From NCBI RefSeq assembly GCF_901472535.1, contig NZ_LR590470.1, positions 4,402,001 through 4,466,000 on the forward strand: 64,000 bases of DNA, read 5' to 3'. This stretch comes from Sphingobacterium daejeonense (GTDB taxonomy: Bacteria; Bacteroidota; Bacteroidia; Sphingobacteriales; Sphingobacteriaceae). The position numbers and the translations under genes are program-made. The notes below the pieces were generated by a model. It worked only from the letters and a program-made list of their open reading frames with translations. It did no database searches and had not been told where the DNA came from. Of this stretch, positions 10,352-21,471 are shown piece by piece (position 1 is the first letter of the stretch; each line of letters opens with the position of its first letter).

Positions 10352-11449
10352 GAAATAGCCAAGATTTGTAAGGAATAAACTTAGTAGTCAAATTTGTAGA
10401 TTTAGATTGAAACTCATCCATGGTAATTATGTCCCTATAATAAGTTACAATTGATATAGTCCATATAATTAAATAAACTACTAACCTAGAGGATTTCGAA
10501 AAAATAAATATTATATAGGGAAACATTAAAGCATGAAGAATTTTGTTAAACATATTTATTCTTCCGAATTCACCCAAAGATTGAACTAGTACAAACATTG
10601 AAAATGAAAAAATATAAATATTAAAGAACAAATTAAAATTGGGCAAGTTTCGCAACTTGTCCAAATTTGCGATAAAGAAAATTAAAACAAACACCCACAA
10701 AAAAAAGATTGTGGATATCAATCCCGATTCTTCATTAGTCCATTTTGTAACTTTTGTTGCATCCAAAAAAGGCAAGAAACCTAACAAATAAGATGAAATA
10801 ATACTAAAAATCCCAGAGAAGTAAATCATTAAAGGACATAAAATTAACATTGTACAGGTTAATTTTGATAATTTCCAATTTCTAATGACAATAAAAACTA
10901 TTAAAACAATTGCCGAATAATGAAACAAGGTAGCTATCACAATTGAAATAGCATATTTAAAACGTTTTTCTTGAATAATAAATTTTAATGCATAGAAAAA
11001 TATTGATCCGGCCATAAATTGACGGATAGCTGACCATCCAGATATGTAAGCAAATCCTACATAGACCATAATTGAAATGAAGACGTAGGGAGTATATTTT
11101 GAAATATTAAAGATAAATAACCAACAAAAAACCCAGTAAAAATTAAATGAAAAATTTCAAAAGATAGACCCAAAGATTTTCCTAAGGATGTCGTTATAAT
11201 ATATAATGGTTCGAACTTAGAAAAAATAGTATATTCAGCAAATTGTCCCGAGAGTTCAAAAATATTTGGAACCATTAAGTAATATGTATGATAAACATAA
11301 TAATCTGGTCCAATTGTTCTTGTACCTATAAATAGTGTTGATAATAACCAAATGATAAACAGAAAAATTTTCTGATTACTTTCTTTTCCAATAAAATCAA
11401 AGATTGAAAAAGCAGATATAAAAATAAAGAACAATAGATAAATTCCCAT
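10344..11449 (-). CDS. EpsG-like O-antigen/capsule polymerase, Wzy role (frameshifted)
   Basis: Multi-spanning membrane protein of about 365 residues when joined. The N-terminal piece has helices and the conserved EpsG pattern FIGTRTIGPDYYVYHTYY with FSKFEPLYIITTSLGKSLG. The second piece continues with GWSAIRQFMAGSIFFYALK and further helices including FHYSAIVLIVFIVI, and a loop before the last helices. One indel near 11085-11115 separates them. This fold polymerises lipid-linked repeat units in the periplasm. It is the only polymerase candidate in the locus, which fits a Wzx/Wzy pathway with Wza/Wzc export. Confidence 0.82.
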
Positions 11450-11481
11450 GGCTTAGTATTTCAAAGTTCAATATTACCTAA

Positions 11482-12647
11482 TTAATTTTTAGCCAAATCC
11501 ATCTCACCAAACAATAAATTGTTAAAAGAGTTCAATAAAATTTCGAAATTATCAAATTCTAAAACATCCTTTAAATATACTTTTTCCAACAACTCAGTAT
11601 ATTTTAAAAAATCTACTTTTGAATCTAATATATTATTAAAAAGAATCTTATCAATATTGATAATTTCTGCTCCTAATAATTCACTTGCTTTTAACATTCT
11701 TTTATAGTAATAATATAATGTTGGAATTTTAAACATTTCTTCAAAATAAAGATAAATAATAGGTTTTTTTGCTAATAATGGAAAACTTATTGACAAACTC
11801 CCATGGGTTAAAATAATTTCAGCATTTATGCATAGTTCAGCTGTAAGATTTTTTAATACAACACGATTTTTAAATTCATTTGAATAATTTGCTTTTGGAT
11901 GACTGGCAATAATGACATTGTAACCAGTTTCTTTTTCTATCTTATCAAAAAAATAATTTATTTTTTAAAATAAGTGGAGGCCTTTACACTCGACAAATTA
12001 CTTCGTTGTAAATCAGGATGATTAGGAAGCATAATGTCAAGAAAAACAATATATTTTTTTCCAATTAATGAACTGATTCCCTTTTTTTCTTCATAGGTTT
12101 TTATGTCAAAATAATCTAATCCAATAATATTTTCTTTTGGTACTAAAGGATAATTTTTCAAATTACCAGTAACAAATACTCTATTGGGCAAGTTAAGATG
12201 TTGCCATTTTTTGAGTAAAAAATTATTATATCTTTCTTTAATCTTTTTTATTTCTAAAAGTTTGAAAATAATATCATTAATTTTTTTTGAAGGTTCAAAA
12301 ATATTGGTAGGATTATAATAAAAATCTAATCTCACCCATTTAATTTTTAAATCCTTAATTTTCTTAAAAATCTCAACTGTCTGTAATTTGAAAAACAACT
12401 CGACAATTAATATGGTTGAAAGGTTATCAATTTCATTTAAAGAACCATAAAATTGATTCAAATTATCAAATTTAAGAACATAATTTTCGGGTTTTTCGTT
12501 ATTATAATTAATGTTTTTAGAATAATTCAAAACTTTACTTAAATCCCAATACTCTATAGAAATTGATCTATCTTTAAATTTTTGTATATAATAATGATCG
12601 TTTTTCCTATCATTAAATGGTTCATGTTCAATAATTATTATTTTCAT
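11482..12647 (-). CDS. Unrecognised protein, possibly a GT-B-like surface polysaccharide transferase (frameshifted)
   Basis: I do not recognise the family. About 388 residues when an A-run shift near 11955 is corrected; 11797-11957 is open in the same frame as the C-terminal piece. The N-terminal half starts MKIIIIEHEPFNDRKN and has a lysine-rich helix (KINDIIFKLLEIKKIKERYN). The second half has YIVFLDIMLPNHPDL, NVIIASHPKANYS, VVLKNLTAELCINAEIILTHGS and LAKKPIIYLYFE. Ile/Val-rich strands followed by HPKA and THGS near the end resemble the nucleotide-binding half of GT-B or polysialyltransferase-like enzymes. It sits between the polymerase and the sialidase-like gene. Confidence 0.6.
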
Positions 12648-12715
12648 TTTATAATTGCCTTTAAATCTAAGTCAGTCATATATAATTACATTAATTAGCA
12701 ATTTTCTCTCATAAA

Positions 12716-13876
12716 CTAATCAAAGTTTTTCAAATCTATTCTTGCAATTTTAACAGAAAAACTTGATGTATAATTATTTCTTTCGTTGTAAACTATATAA
12801 ACGAACTTCTTATCAAAACTAATTACTGGATAAGCGTGATCACGAACAAATTGATTAAATGGTTCAATATCGCAAACCATGGTCCAAGATTTTCCTTTAT
12901 CATCACTTATAGCTAAAGATAAGGGACTTCTATTACCTCCATGTACATCTACTCGAACATTATTGTTATTCCAAACCATTAATAATTTATTTGTACCTGG
13001 AATTTGCCTTATTGTTTGAGGTGAAGATGGCGAATTAAAATTACTCTCTTCAATATGCCAATTCACACCACCATTAAAACTTCGAGCAAAAATAATTCCA
13101 CCTAAATTAGTTCTTATATTCATTAAAAGTTCATTGCCACCAGTTGAAACAATTCCTGGCTCTAAAAAGTCAATATTTTTATCACCAATTGCTCCCGATT
13201 TATTCCATGTCTGCCCCTTATCATCTGAAAAATAAAAAAATGAAACAATTCTTCTTTAAATGAAACACATACTGGTAAGACTAATCGATTTCCAATCTTC
13301 ATCAACCTAGAATTATTTATCATTTGATACCCTTGATTGGGTAAATGAATTAATCTAGCTTCAGACCACGTTTTACCGCCATCAAATGATTCCTCCATAA
13401 CTAGATCAATTTTTTGTAAGTTATATTTTACTAAATAAACTAAAATCAGATGTCCACCCTCATAGTTCAAAATCGAAGGCATTGACAAATTGATTGATCC
13501 TGGAAAATCCGAACTAATATCACCCTCTTTTTTCCAGGTTTTACCGTTATTGTAACTTGTGTATTTAATTATTTGATCCAGAGGAAAAATCTTCAATGTT
13601 TTTTGGACTGGACATTGTCACTAACATCAAAGTTGAATCTTGAACATTTATTAAGTCAGTATAAGCAAAGTTATCTGTAAGCTTACTATTATCTGGCTGC
13701 AGATAGCCTTTTTCTAATTTTACATCATAAATGCCATTTCGAATAGTGATGACTTTACCTAAATTTTCTAATTTTTTATCAACCTCTAGATTTATTTGGT
13801 CTTTTTTACAACCAATTTGTAATATTAATAAATTTAAAATTATTACAAATTGAATTCTTTTTAACTGGATTTTCAT
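12716..13876 (-). CDS. Sialidase-like BNR/Asp-box lipoprotein (frameshifted)
   Basis: The N-terminal piece has a lipoprotein signal (KRIQFVIILNLLILQIGCKK). At least four Asp-box-like repeats follow across three frames: YNNGKTWKKEG, FDGGKTWSEA, FNGGVNWHIEE and SDDKGKSWTM, with a fifth (DKGQTWNKSG) in the shifted stretch near 13200. This indicates a beta-propeller of the exo-sialidase/BNR superfamily. About 385 residues when two shifts (near 13590 and 13220) are corrected. Encoded in a locus that makes a sialic-acid-like sugar, it may cleave or bind nonulosonate on the cell surface. Catalytic Arg-triad residues cannot be assigned with confidence, so activity is inference. Confidence 0.75.
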
Positions 13877-13946
13877 TGCATCATCAAAATTTTTTAGTAC
13901 TTAAAAGTTCACTAAGAGGTTCTAAATTCTTATTATTATATAATGT

Positions 13947-15229
13947 TTAATTTTTTGTAAACCAAGGCATAGGATATATTTTCATGCTAAATAACATTAC
14001 TATTATAAAATTAACCAGCGATACTATAACAGTTGAATAAGCTGCCCCAATTGCACCTAAATATTTAACTAAAATATATGACAGACACAATTGAAGAAAA
14101 GCACATCCTATTGTAATGCTTGCTAATTGTTTGGTCTTTTTTACAAAAAAAATATAATTCACAAATAAAATATAAAATCCATTAAAAACTTGAGCTAAAT
14201 TGCCCAAGTAACGAAATCTATAGATTGAATATATTCTTTAGAAAACCAGAATTTTATAATGTATTTGGATAAAAAGGCAAAGATTAACCCTGCAATTGAC
14301 AAACCAAAAATTATATAGTATGTAAGTCGAACTATTTTTCTTTTATTAAAATTTAATTGAATTTCGTCAGTGCCGGATAAAGTTTTAAATAAATAAGGAG
14401 AAAAGGCATTATTAAAAGCACTTATTAAGAAAGATACAAGTAAACCAAATTGAAAGCCTGTTGCATAAAGTCCGACTTGTTCTGAACCCCAAAAATTTGA
14501 TATGTATATCCTGTCTATTCCCGACCTTAACCAAAAACTTAGCGCATGAGGTAGCAATGGAATTCCAAAAACTAGGGCATCTTTGAAAAAAATTTGTTAA
14601 ATTCAAATTTTAAATAATTATTTCTGAAAAGATAAATCCAGCTATATGCTCCAAAAAGAATAATAGCTATTGCCATTCCGATTATTCTTCCCTCCCAACC
14701 CTTATTCAGAGTAACTACTAATATTAAAGAAAAATACTATATTTACTAATGTATTTCCTATTCCATAAATTCCAAAATTTAAAGATCTTTCTTCTAATCG
14801 CCAAATAATTAAGTTAATAGAACTGATCATATTAAACAAAGCCATTATTAAACAAAGGATTTGATATTTAAAAGGAATCTCTAGTAACTCATTAATTGAT
14901 TTATTTATAATAAAAAATACAATAAATAGAAAAATAAATGATCCAAGTGAAATAAGAAAAGAATTAAATATATAAACAGGTAATTCAAACTTTGAAATTC
15001 TATGATAATTTACAGAAATTGCTCCATCCATTGTTAATAATACAAGCAAATTTAAAATGCCTGCTAAAACCCCAAAATTAGCCACTAAACCATAATCTGA
15101 CGGCAATAAATAATGGCTTAGAATGGGCAAAATAAAAAAAGGAACTGCCTTGTTTATTGCATCGCATATAGTATATATTAAGCTAGCTTTTAATAAAGGA
15201 TGTTTTAAAATATTATTTATTTTTTTCAT
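13947..15229 (-). CDS. Wzx-like oligosaccharide flippase (frameshifted)
   Basis: Polytopic MOP-superfamily flippase that moves lipid-linked repeat units across the inner membrane. The N-terminal piece contains ASLIYTICDAINKAVPFFIL and YLLPSDYGLVANFGVLAGIL, the usual Wzx opening. The middle piece has SFWLRSGIDRIYISNFWGS and GLYATGFQFGLLVSFLISAF, then the C-terminal helices. Shifts near 14730, 14590 and 14200 split it; 14558-14701 is in frame with GWEGRIIGMAIAIILFG. About 425 residues in all, as expected. It lies between the nonulosonate genes and the assembly genes. Confidence 0.88.
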
Positions 15230-15255
15230 CTATTTAACAAACTCTTATACATTTT

Positions 15256-16000
15256 TTAAATAGCAGTCCATCCACCGTCAACCATTAAATTATGTCCAGT
15301 AATAAATGAAGAATCATCAGACAATAAAAAAGAAACTGGAGGTGCTATTTCCTCAGGTCTCCCCATCCTTTTAAGAGGGGATTTTTGTTCGTATTTTTCA
15401 ATAAAAGATGGATGTTGCTTATCAATTATTTCCGCCTGGAGATACACAATTCACGCGTATATTATATTTACCAAAATATGAAGATAAATACCTAGTAAAA
15501 TTAATTAAGCCGCCTTTTATAGCGGAATAAGCTGCAGGAGAAGTTCCACCATAATCCTCATAGATAGTAAAATCATTTCCAACAACTCCATAGATAGAAC
15601 CAATGTTAACAATGGAACCTTGCTTTTCTTGTTTCATATGGACTAGCACGTGTTGAGTTAATAGAAAAACACAGTTTAATTGCATGTCAATGTTTTTTTG
15701 CCATGATTCATATGAAATATCCTCAAATTTTGCACCCCAATCAAATGTCCTCGGATAGGCATTATTCACTAAACCATCTATTTTACCATATTTTTTAAAA
15801 ACTTCCTCAACTAGTTTTATGATAGAATCTTTATCGGTAAGATCACACCCGTATTTACCTGCCTCCCAGTTCGTTTTATTATTGATATCTACGTCTATAA
15901 CAATAGCTCCATCTTGCAAACATTTATCTACAATATGCTGCCCAATTAAACCTGCTCCACCTGTTACAATTATTACTTTATCTTTTAATCTTCTAAACAT
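15256..16000 (-). CDS. SDR family oxidoreductase, PtmA-like by context (frameshifted)
   Basis: Classical short-chain dehydrogenase of about 248 residues: GGAGLIGQH cofactor loop, NNAYPRTFDWG, a serine at NIGSIYG, the catalytic YSAIKGG (YxxxK), and a C-terminus with GRPEEIAPPVSFLLSDDSS and GHNLMVDGGW. One shift near 15425-15435 joins the pieces at the conserved NCVSPGG. In Campylobacter an SDR (PtmA) is encoded beside the PtmE/NeuB/NeuC genes of legionaminic acid synthesis; the same neighbourhood is seen here, so a role in supplying or modifying the sugar precursor is likely but not shown. The start overlaps the end of the oxidoreductase gene by 16 bases. Confidence 0.82.
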
Positions 16001-16894
16001 AACTTTAAAATATTATAAGCTTCTTTAATATTATTCATATTTTTGCTCTTTTTTTTCCAAACTTCATTAATAAAATACTTCATTTGTGGTTCATAAGTAT
16101 CTTTTATCAATTGATTAGATTTAAAAATTAAACTAGAATTCCAAAACACTTCATTTTTTAATAAGTCTACATCAAACACACCATCATCGCAAATAATTTC
16201 AATGGTCCTTTTAGATATTTTTCGATAGTAATTGAGAATTACATTTGCACAAAAATTATCATAGAAAAACAAGTAATTAGCGTAATCAAATGCAGTGATT
16301 TTTAAAGATGAATTACTCCTAAAAGTTTTTATTACATCTTTCGGAAATCCAAATAAATAAACTAAATAATCTATCTCATGTATTAAATCTATATGAACAC
16401 CTCCTCCTAAATCTTTATTTGCACTATAAATTTTTCTAAAATCAATATCAGGTCTCCAATCTGGTAGAAAAGATCCACAATAGATATTCACCTCGTTGAT
16501 TACTTTATTACAAATAATATTTTTCAAAAATTTAATACAATCCAAAAATCTTAAATTACAAGCAACATAATTTGGAATTTTATTATCAATTAATTCAGAA
16601 ATTAAATCTTCATGATTTAATTTATTAAACAATGGTTTTTCAATAAACAAAGGAATTTTTAAATCTTTAAGCAATTCAATTGTGTTTGCATGTTCAGAGG
16701 TAGGATTAGAAATTATAGCAAAATCAAAAAATTGTTCCGAATTAATTTCATAAACATTTTCAATTCCTTCTAATGTAGTAACACTTTTTCCTTTCCTTCT
16801 TAATGCAGAAATTTCAATATTAAGATCAATTTTCCTTAATGCATCAATGTGTTTATTTGCAATTGAACCCAATCCAACTATTAAAAACTCTCAT
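15985..16894 (-). CDS. Gfo/Idh/MocA family oxidoreductase (frameshifted near the start)
   Basis: NAD(P)-dependent sugar oxidoreductase of about 303 residues. Correcting one T in the run near 16880 gives the start MRVLIVGLGSIANKHIDAL with the GxGxxxxxH Rossmann pattern. Further marks are FAIISNPTSEHANTIELL, IPLFIEKPLF (the conserved EKP), ACNLRFLDCI and GGGVHIDLIHEIDYLVYLFG with the catalytic-site His/Asp. The start ATG overlaps the neuA TGA as ATGA. Members with this gene order occur in nonulosonate loci between NeuA and an SDR; the exact step is not known. Confidence 0.85.
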
Positions 16895-17618
16895 TCTATA
16901 TTAAATTCTAATTTATTATTAGCCATAAGAAATTCCATAAACTCAAAATCAATCAAATGATCCAAATCAAAACAAATATGGTTCATATTATAAATTAAAG
17001 ATTTATTAGTTATGACTCCATTGAGATTTAAATCAAAATACTTACGATTATAAATATAAAATGACGCATTTAATTCATAAACATTCGGTGCCGTTTGTCT
17101 AGAAAGTGTAGTTGTGGCTAACCTCTTTGATAATTGATAAAATCCGTCATCTGATTTTTCAACCATGTTAAAGTATGGATTTTTGTTTGCTTTATTAACC
17201 GAAAATAATGTTAAAGCATCACTATTCTGCTTTATAATTGAAAATGCTTCTAGAATGTCTTTAGTAGTTCTAAGTGGAGAACTAACATCTAAATCTAAAA
17301 TAAAATCAAATTTTGTTTGATATTCAGATTCAGAAAATTTTAATAAGTCTTTTATAGCATCCACTTTACCAGCACTATCAGTTGCTAAATATTTCTGGTC
17401 TTCTGTAATTCGTGGTAAGTCCTATTTTTTTAGCTGTCGATAATATGTCTTCATCATCAGTGGACAGTTCAATTATTGAATCATTATAAATTGATACTAT
17501 ATTTTGTTGCAATTCTAAAACTGTATTCAATTAGAGGAATCCCATTAAGTAATTTAATATTCTTTTGAGGAATCCCTTTTGATCCTCCCCTTGCGCAAAG
17601 TGTTATTAAAATCTTCAT
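16891..17618 (-). CDS. neuA: CMP-nonulosonate cytidylyltransferase, NeuA/LegF-like (frameshifted)
   Basis: Activates the nonulosonic acid with CTP to give the CMP sugar used by the transferase. The frame-joined N-terminus has the nucleotide-binding motif LCARGGSKGIPQKNIKLLNG and PLIEYSF, then LSTDDEDILSTAKKIG. The open part has KVDAIKDLLKF, FILDLDVSSPLRTTKDI (LQxSSPLR-type metal and CTP site), TLSRQTAPNVYELNASFYIY and FDLDHLIDFEFMEFLM. About 240 residues. Shifts lie near 17520 and 17400. The start at 17618 is the only Met before the RGGSKG motif. Together with neuB and neuC it makes the nonulosonate assignment strong. Confidence 0.88.
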
Positions 17619-17642
17619 TTCTTTATATCTTTAATAATTAGA

Positions 17643-18257
17643 TTAGGAGATTGGTCCAAAAACTATTGAATTTGAAGGTATATTTGTATCTTTAATGTAA
17701 GTATTAGCCGATAATAAAACATTATCTCCGATATTAGAGTTTCCCAAAATTTTAGAATCTGAATACATTTTTACATTATTTCCAATTGTGGGATAATGAC
17801 CTTTATTTCCTCCAACTGTACATCCTTGCATAGCAAAAAAATTGTTACCATAAGTTGCCCTCCCTAAAATAAGACCTATAGGATGTTCAAAGAAAAACAC
17901 TTCAGGTAATCTAACCTCACTGTAAATATCAACACCATGCATAATTTTATTCAAATAATAAAATTTATCCTTTAAGGGATGATTCATTAAAGAAAACTCT
18001 AAACTGAAAAAATATAAGTAAGCAAGATATTGTCCTGAATGGGTATAGGAAAAATAAGCAATTCCATCACTATTGAAATATTTATTATCAACTCCAGAAA
18101 AACATGTCCTAACTCTATTTAAAACTGGTATATGAACTGACTTAATTAATTCTGACTCAGACTCATCAATAATAAAGAAATTCCTTAATCTATGATGAAG
18201 ATTATTAAGTAAGTCATCCAAACTTAAATCACTTTTAAGATTCTCTATTAATATCAT
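17643..18257 (-). CDS. Left-handed beta-helix acetyltransferase, CysE-like
   Basis: Intact 204-residue protein. An alpha-helical N-terminal part (FSYTHSGQYLAYLYFFSLEF) precedes hexapeptide repeats (GVDIYSEVRLPEVFFFEHP, NFFAMQGCTVGGNKGHYPTIG, KILGNSNIGDNVLLSANTYI). The layout resembles serine O-acetyltransferase, but it sits between ptmE and neuA, so the acceptor is probably a sugar intermediate or the nonulosonate itself. The ATG overlaps the ptmE TGA as ATGA, showing translational coupling with the pathway genes. An O-acetylating role is inference. Confidence 0.78.
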   Translation of the reverse strand: MILIENLKSDLSLDDLLNNLHHRLRNFFIIDESESELIKSVHIPVLNRVRTCFSGVDNKYFNSDGIAYFSYTHSGQYLAYLYFFSLEFSLMNHPLKDKFYYLNKIMHGVDIYSEVRLPEVFFFEHPIGLILGRATYGNNFFAMQGCTVGGNKGHYPTIGNNVKMYSDSKILGNSNIGDNVLLSANTYIKDTNIPSNSIVFGPIS

Positions 18258-19304
18258 AATCGAATATGTTTAATATCTTCTTGTGCTTTTTTAAAATCTT
18301 CGTGTTTTCCTATATCCAACCAATAACCATTTATTGGATAAGTCACTAATTTTAAATTCATTTCTAAAATTTTATCCATTAGATCGGTTATATCAAAAAA
18401 TTGATCTTCAGGAATCATTTTCAGGATATCTTTTTTCAAGATGTATATTCCAGCGTTAGAATAATAAGTATATCTAGGTTTCTCTTTTAATGATTTAACA
18501 GCATTAGAATCATTTACTTCTAACACAGCATAAGGAACATCTACATGATATGAAGTTGCAGCAACTGCCATATCAGCTTCACTTTCTTTAAATGTCTTGA
18601 AGAAATCTGCATAATCTATATTAGTAAGTAGATCTGAATTCATTACAATAATGTCTTCATGATCAAAATTATCTACTAATAAAATCGAACCAATAGTTCC
18701 GAGAGGCTTATCTTCTTTAACATATTTAATATTTAAAGATCTATCATTTCCATCCCCAAAATATTCAACTATCTGCTCGGCTAGATAATTAACACTTAAA
18801 TGAATATTCTTAATCCCGACATTTTTTAAGCGGTCTATATTATATTCAATTATTGGTTTCCCTCCGACTTTTAAAAGAGGCTTTGGAGTTGTTTCAGTTA
18901 ATGGTCTTAACCTTTTTCCTTCACCCCCTGCCATTAAAACAGCATCAGCAGGTATTAAAGTACTTCTTGTCCTAAAATTTAGAATGTCAACAATTTGGTT
19001 TTTTTCATCTAAGATTGGAACTACTTTAAAATTTTTGGCTTTATATTCTTCAAGTTTTTCCATGCTATATTCGTTATAACAAATATATTTTGGGTTTTTT
19101 TGAATAAATGAGGTTAATGGATCTTCAAAACCCTAAGCCTTTAATAAAGCCCCTCCTCAAATCACCATCAGTCAAAGATCCTAATAGTGTTAGATTTGAA
19201 TCTACCACAAAAAGGATTGCATCAGATGCTAATAGATCAAGTTTTATCAAACTTTCTCTAACTGAATCATTTTGATTTATTATATGTTTATTAACTAGTT
19301 CCAT
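18254..19304 (-). CDS. ptmE: CBS-domain nucleotidyltransferase, PtmE-like glucosamine-1-phosphate guanylyltransferase (frameshifted)
   Basis: Tandem CBS domains precede a nucleotidyltransferase. The first CBS part lies in the shifted stretch 19130-19304 (KLDLLASDAILFVVDSN, GSLTDGDLRRG) and the second starts MEKLEEYKAKNFKVVPILDE. The transferase domain has DAVLMAGGEGKRLRPLT, TPKPLLKVGGKPIIEYNI, VKEDKPLGTIGSI, MNSDLLTN and GYWLDIGKHEDF. In Campylobacter, PtmE makes GDP-GlcN for legionaminic acid synthesis, and this CBS fusion is its hallmark. One shift near 19122-19136 splits the N-terminus. The start at 19304 lies inside the last codons of neuC. The CBS pair suggests adenylate-type control of flux. 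Confidence 0.85.
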
Positions 19305-20463
19305 GTCAAATTATTGAATTTCTTAATACTGTTAATATTTTTATTAGACTTGATTACTCGTAATATTTTGGAAGCTGCACCTCCATTATTATATGGATTT
19401 ATTACCTGTTTTAAAGATTCCTTAAATTCTAAATCTTTAACTTTTTCAAAAGCTTTATTTATATCTTTAATATTGCAATTACAATTCACAATACTTTTTG
19501 CTTGAGTTTCTGCCCTTTTGTCTATCGCCAATATTAATAGTGGCAATATGTAAAGATGGTGCCTCTAAAATTCCACTTGAACTATTGCCGATAATTGCAG
19601 TAGAATAAGAAAGAAATGATTAAAATCGGAGAGCACCTAAAACTATGAAAAGCTTTAGCTTTTTCATGATTTTTTGGCCACATATGCATCAATCATTTTG
19701 ATTGATAATTCTCCCATCTGTATCTGCATTTTGCCTTGGTAAAAACGGAACAAACTGTCCTTTTGACTATCTATAGATTCAAAGTAGGATCTTAAATTGT
19801 TCGGCAGAGCTAAGGTCTCCTAAAGTTTCAGGATGAAAAGTAACTTGGTAATTGTATTTTTTGAATTTATTCCTAATTCTTCTTCCAATTCACTTTTAGT
19901 TAACAATTGAAAATCACGAATATTATCTAAACCTATTGCACCAACATGAAAGACATTCTCTTCAGGTTCGCCCATTTGTATGACTCTTTGCCTATATTCT
20001 TCAGTTGATACAAAATGGAGATGACTCATTTTAGTAATAGAATGCCTTTATCGCATCATCATATGCTCCTTCAGTAATTTCACCTCCATGTAAATGCGCT
20101 ACAGGAATTTTAAATATTGTGGCAGCAGAGACAACAGACAACATTTCATATCGATCTCCCAAAACACAATTAAATCAGGAGTTAATCTTTTAAAAGAATC
20201 TGCGATAGAAATCATACATACCCCCATAGTTTTTGCAATTCCAGTTGGAGTATCAGAAGACATTAGCATTTCTACTTTATCTGATATAGTAAAACCATCC
20301 TTTTCGATTAATTGGTAAGTCAATCCAAACTCCGGCGATAAATGAGCTCCTGTTGCAATAATCTGCAACTCCAATGAATCATCATCCCTAATTTTCTGGA
20401 TTAAGGCTTTAGCAATCCATATTCTGCTCTAGTTGCTGTTACAACACAGATCTTTCTTTTCAT
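19295..20463 (-). CDS. neuC: NeuC/LegG-like hydrolysing nucleotide-HexNAc 2-epimerase (frameshifted)
   Basis: Removes the nucleotide and inverts C2 to give the 6-deoxy-ManNAc-type precursor for NeuB. The start at 20463 overlaps the neuB TGA as ATGA. The N-terminus reads MKRKICVVTATRAEYGLLKP; IATGAHLSPEFGLTYQLIE follows, then VAHLHGGEITEGAYDDAIRH, HLHFVSTEEYRQRVIQMGE, VGAIGLDNI and, nearer the end, IIGNSSSGILEAP and INIGDRQKGR. At least four indels between 19510 and 20420 break it. The joined length of about 385 residues fits. A NeuC-type enzyme rather than a PseG-type hydrolase favours legionaminic or sialic acid over pseudaminic acid. Confidence 0.88.
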
Positions 20464-21471
20464 ATTTCTATAAGCTCATCAGATTCAAAATCTCTTCTTG
20501 CAGGTTTTCCAATTACACTGTCCCAATCCATAGGAGAAATACCGGATCCTGGACGTTTAACAGTTATATTATCTTCGCTAAATATTTCTCCCATCTTGAT
20601 ATCAGTTTTAGCGACAATACTTTTTCTGGCAATTTCCATATTCTTTCTTTCAGACTCACTAGGTTCTTTTATTCCAGATCCAGAAATCGCTTTTTCAATA
20701 TTTCTGATAGCTGAGACCATTGCTTTTAGTTCTTGTGGCTCTAATGAGGCAGCATGGTCAGGACCTTCCATTTTATTGTCCAAAGTAAAGTGCTTTTCAA
20801 TAATTTTTGCTCCTAATGCTACCGCAGCAGTCGGCACCTCAATACCAAGGGTATGGTCTGAATAAACCTATTTTCTGTACCGAATTCTTTTTCAATTGCC
20901 AACATAGCCTTTAATTTACATCTACCATTGGCGTAGGGTATTCAGTATTGCAATGAAGAATTGTAATTTGATCATTTTCAATTCCTTCATTTTTGAAAAT
21001 TTGAACTGCTGCAGAAATATCTTCCATAGTACTCATTCCTGTTGAAAGAATTACTTTATTAAATAACTTAGCTGCTTTTCGTAAATAAGGTAAATTTGTT
21101 ATTTCACCTGAAGGAATCTTTACCAATTCCAAACCAATTTCTTTTAAATACTCCAAAGAATCTAAATCAAATGCAGTAGAGAAAAAATTAATATTTCTTT
21201 CTTTGCAATAAGCGATTAATTTATCATGATCCTCATGGCTCAATTCAAGTTTCTTTAACATGCTCAATTGAGAATCTTCATTATTTTTAGTATTTTGAAT
21301 CTGATAATCAGCTTTTTTAGCATTCTTAGAAACTAATTTATCCGCTTTAAAAGTTTGAAATTTTATATAATCAACCCCAGCATCTACTGCAGCATCTACT
21401 AATTTAAATGCATTATTTAAGTCACCATTATGGTTTACGCCTGCTTCTGCAATAATTATTATCTTACTCAT
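20460..21471 (-). CDS. neuB: Nonulosonate synthase NeuB/LegI (frameshifted)
   Basis: Condenses phosphoenolpyruvate with the ManNAc-like sugar to form the nine-carbon acid. The first piece has IIAEAGVNHNGDLNNAFKLV, DYIKFQTFKADKLVS, FFSTAFDLDSLEYL, VKIPSGEITNLPYL, VILSTGMSTMEDI and LHCNTEYPTP. The second has IIEKHFTLDNKMEGPDHAAS and a C-terminal SAF antifreeze-like domain (DNITVKRPGSGISPMDW). The gap 20838-20910 is open in other frames as LKAMLAIEKEFG and SDHTLGIEVP, so two indels separate the pieces. About 335 residues. It overlaps neuC downstream and abuts the NeuD-like gene upstream (TAATG). Confidence 0.92.

Noticed and set aside
14412..14606. 64-residue minus-strand ORF inside the flippase gene
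   Set aside because: Out of frame with clear Wzx sequence that runs through the same bases.
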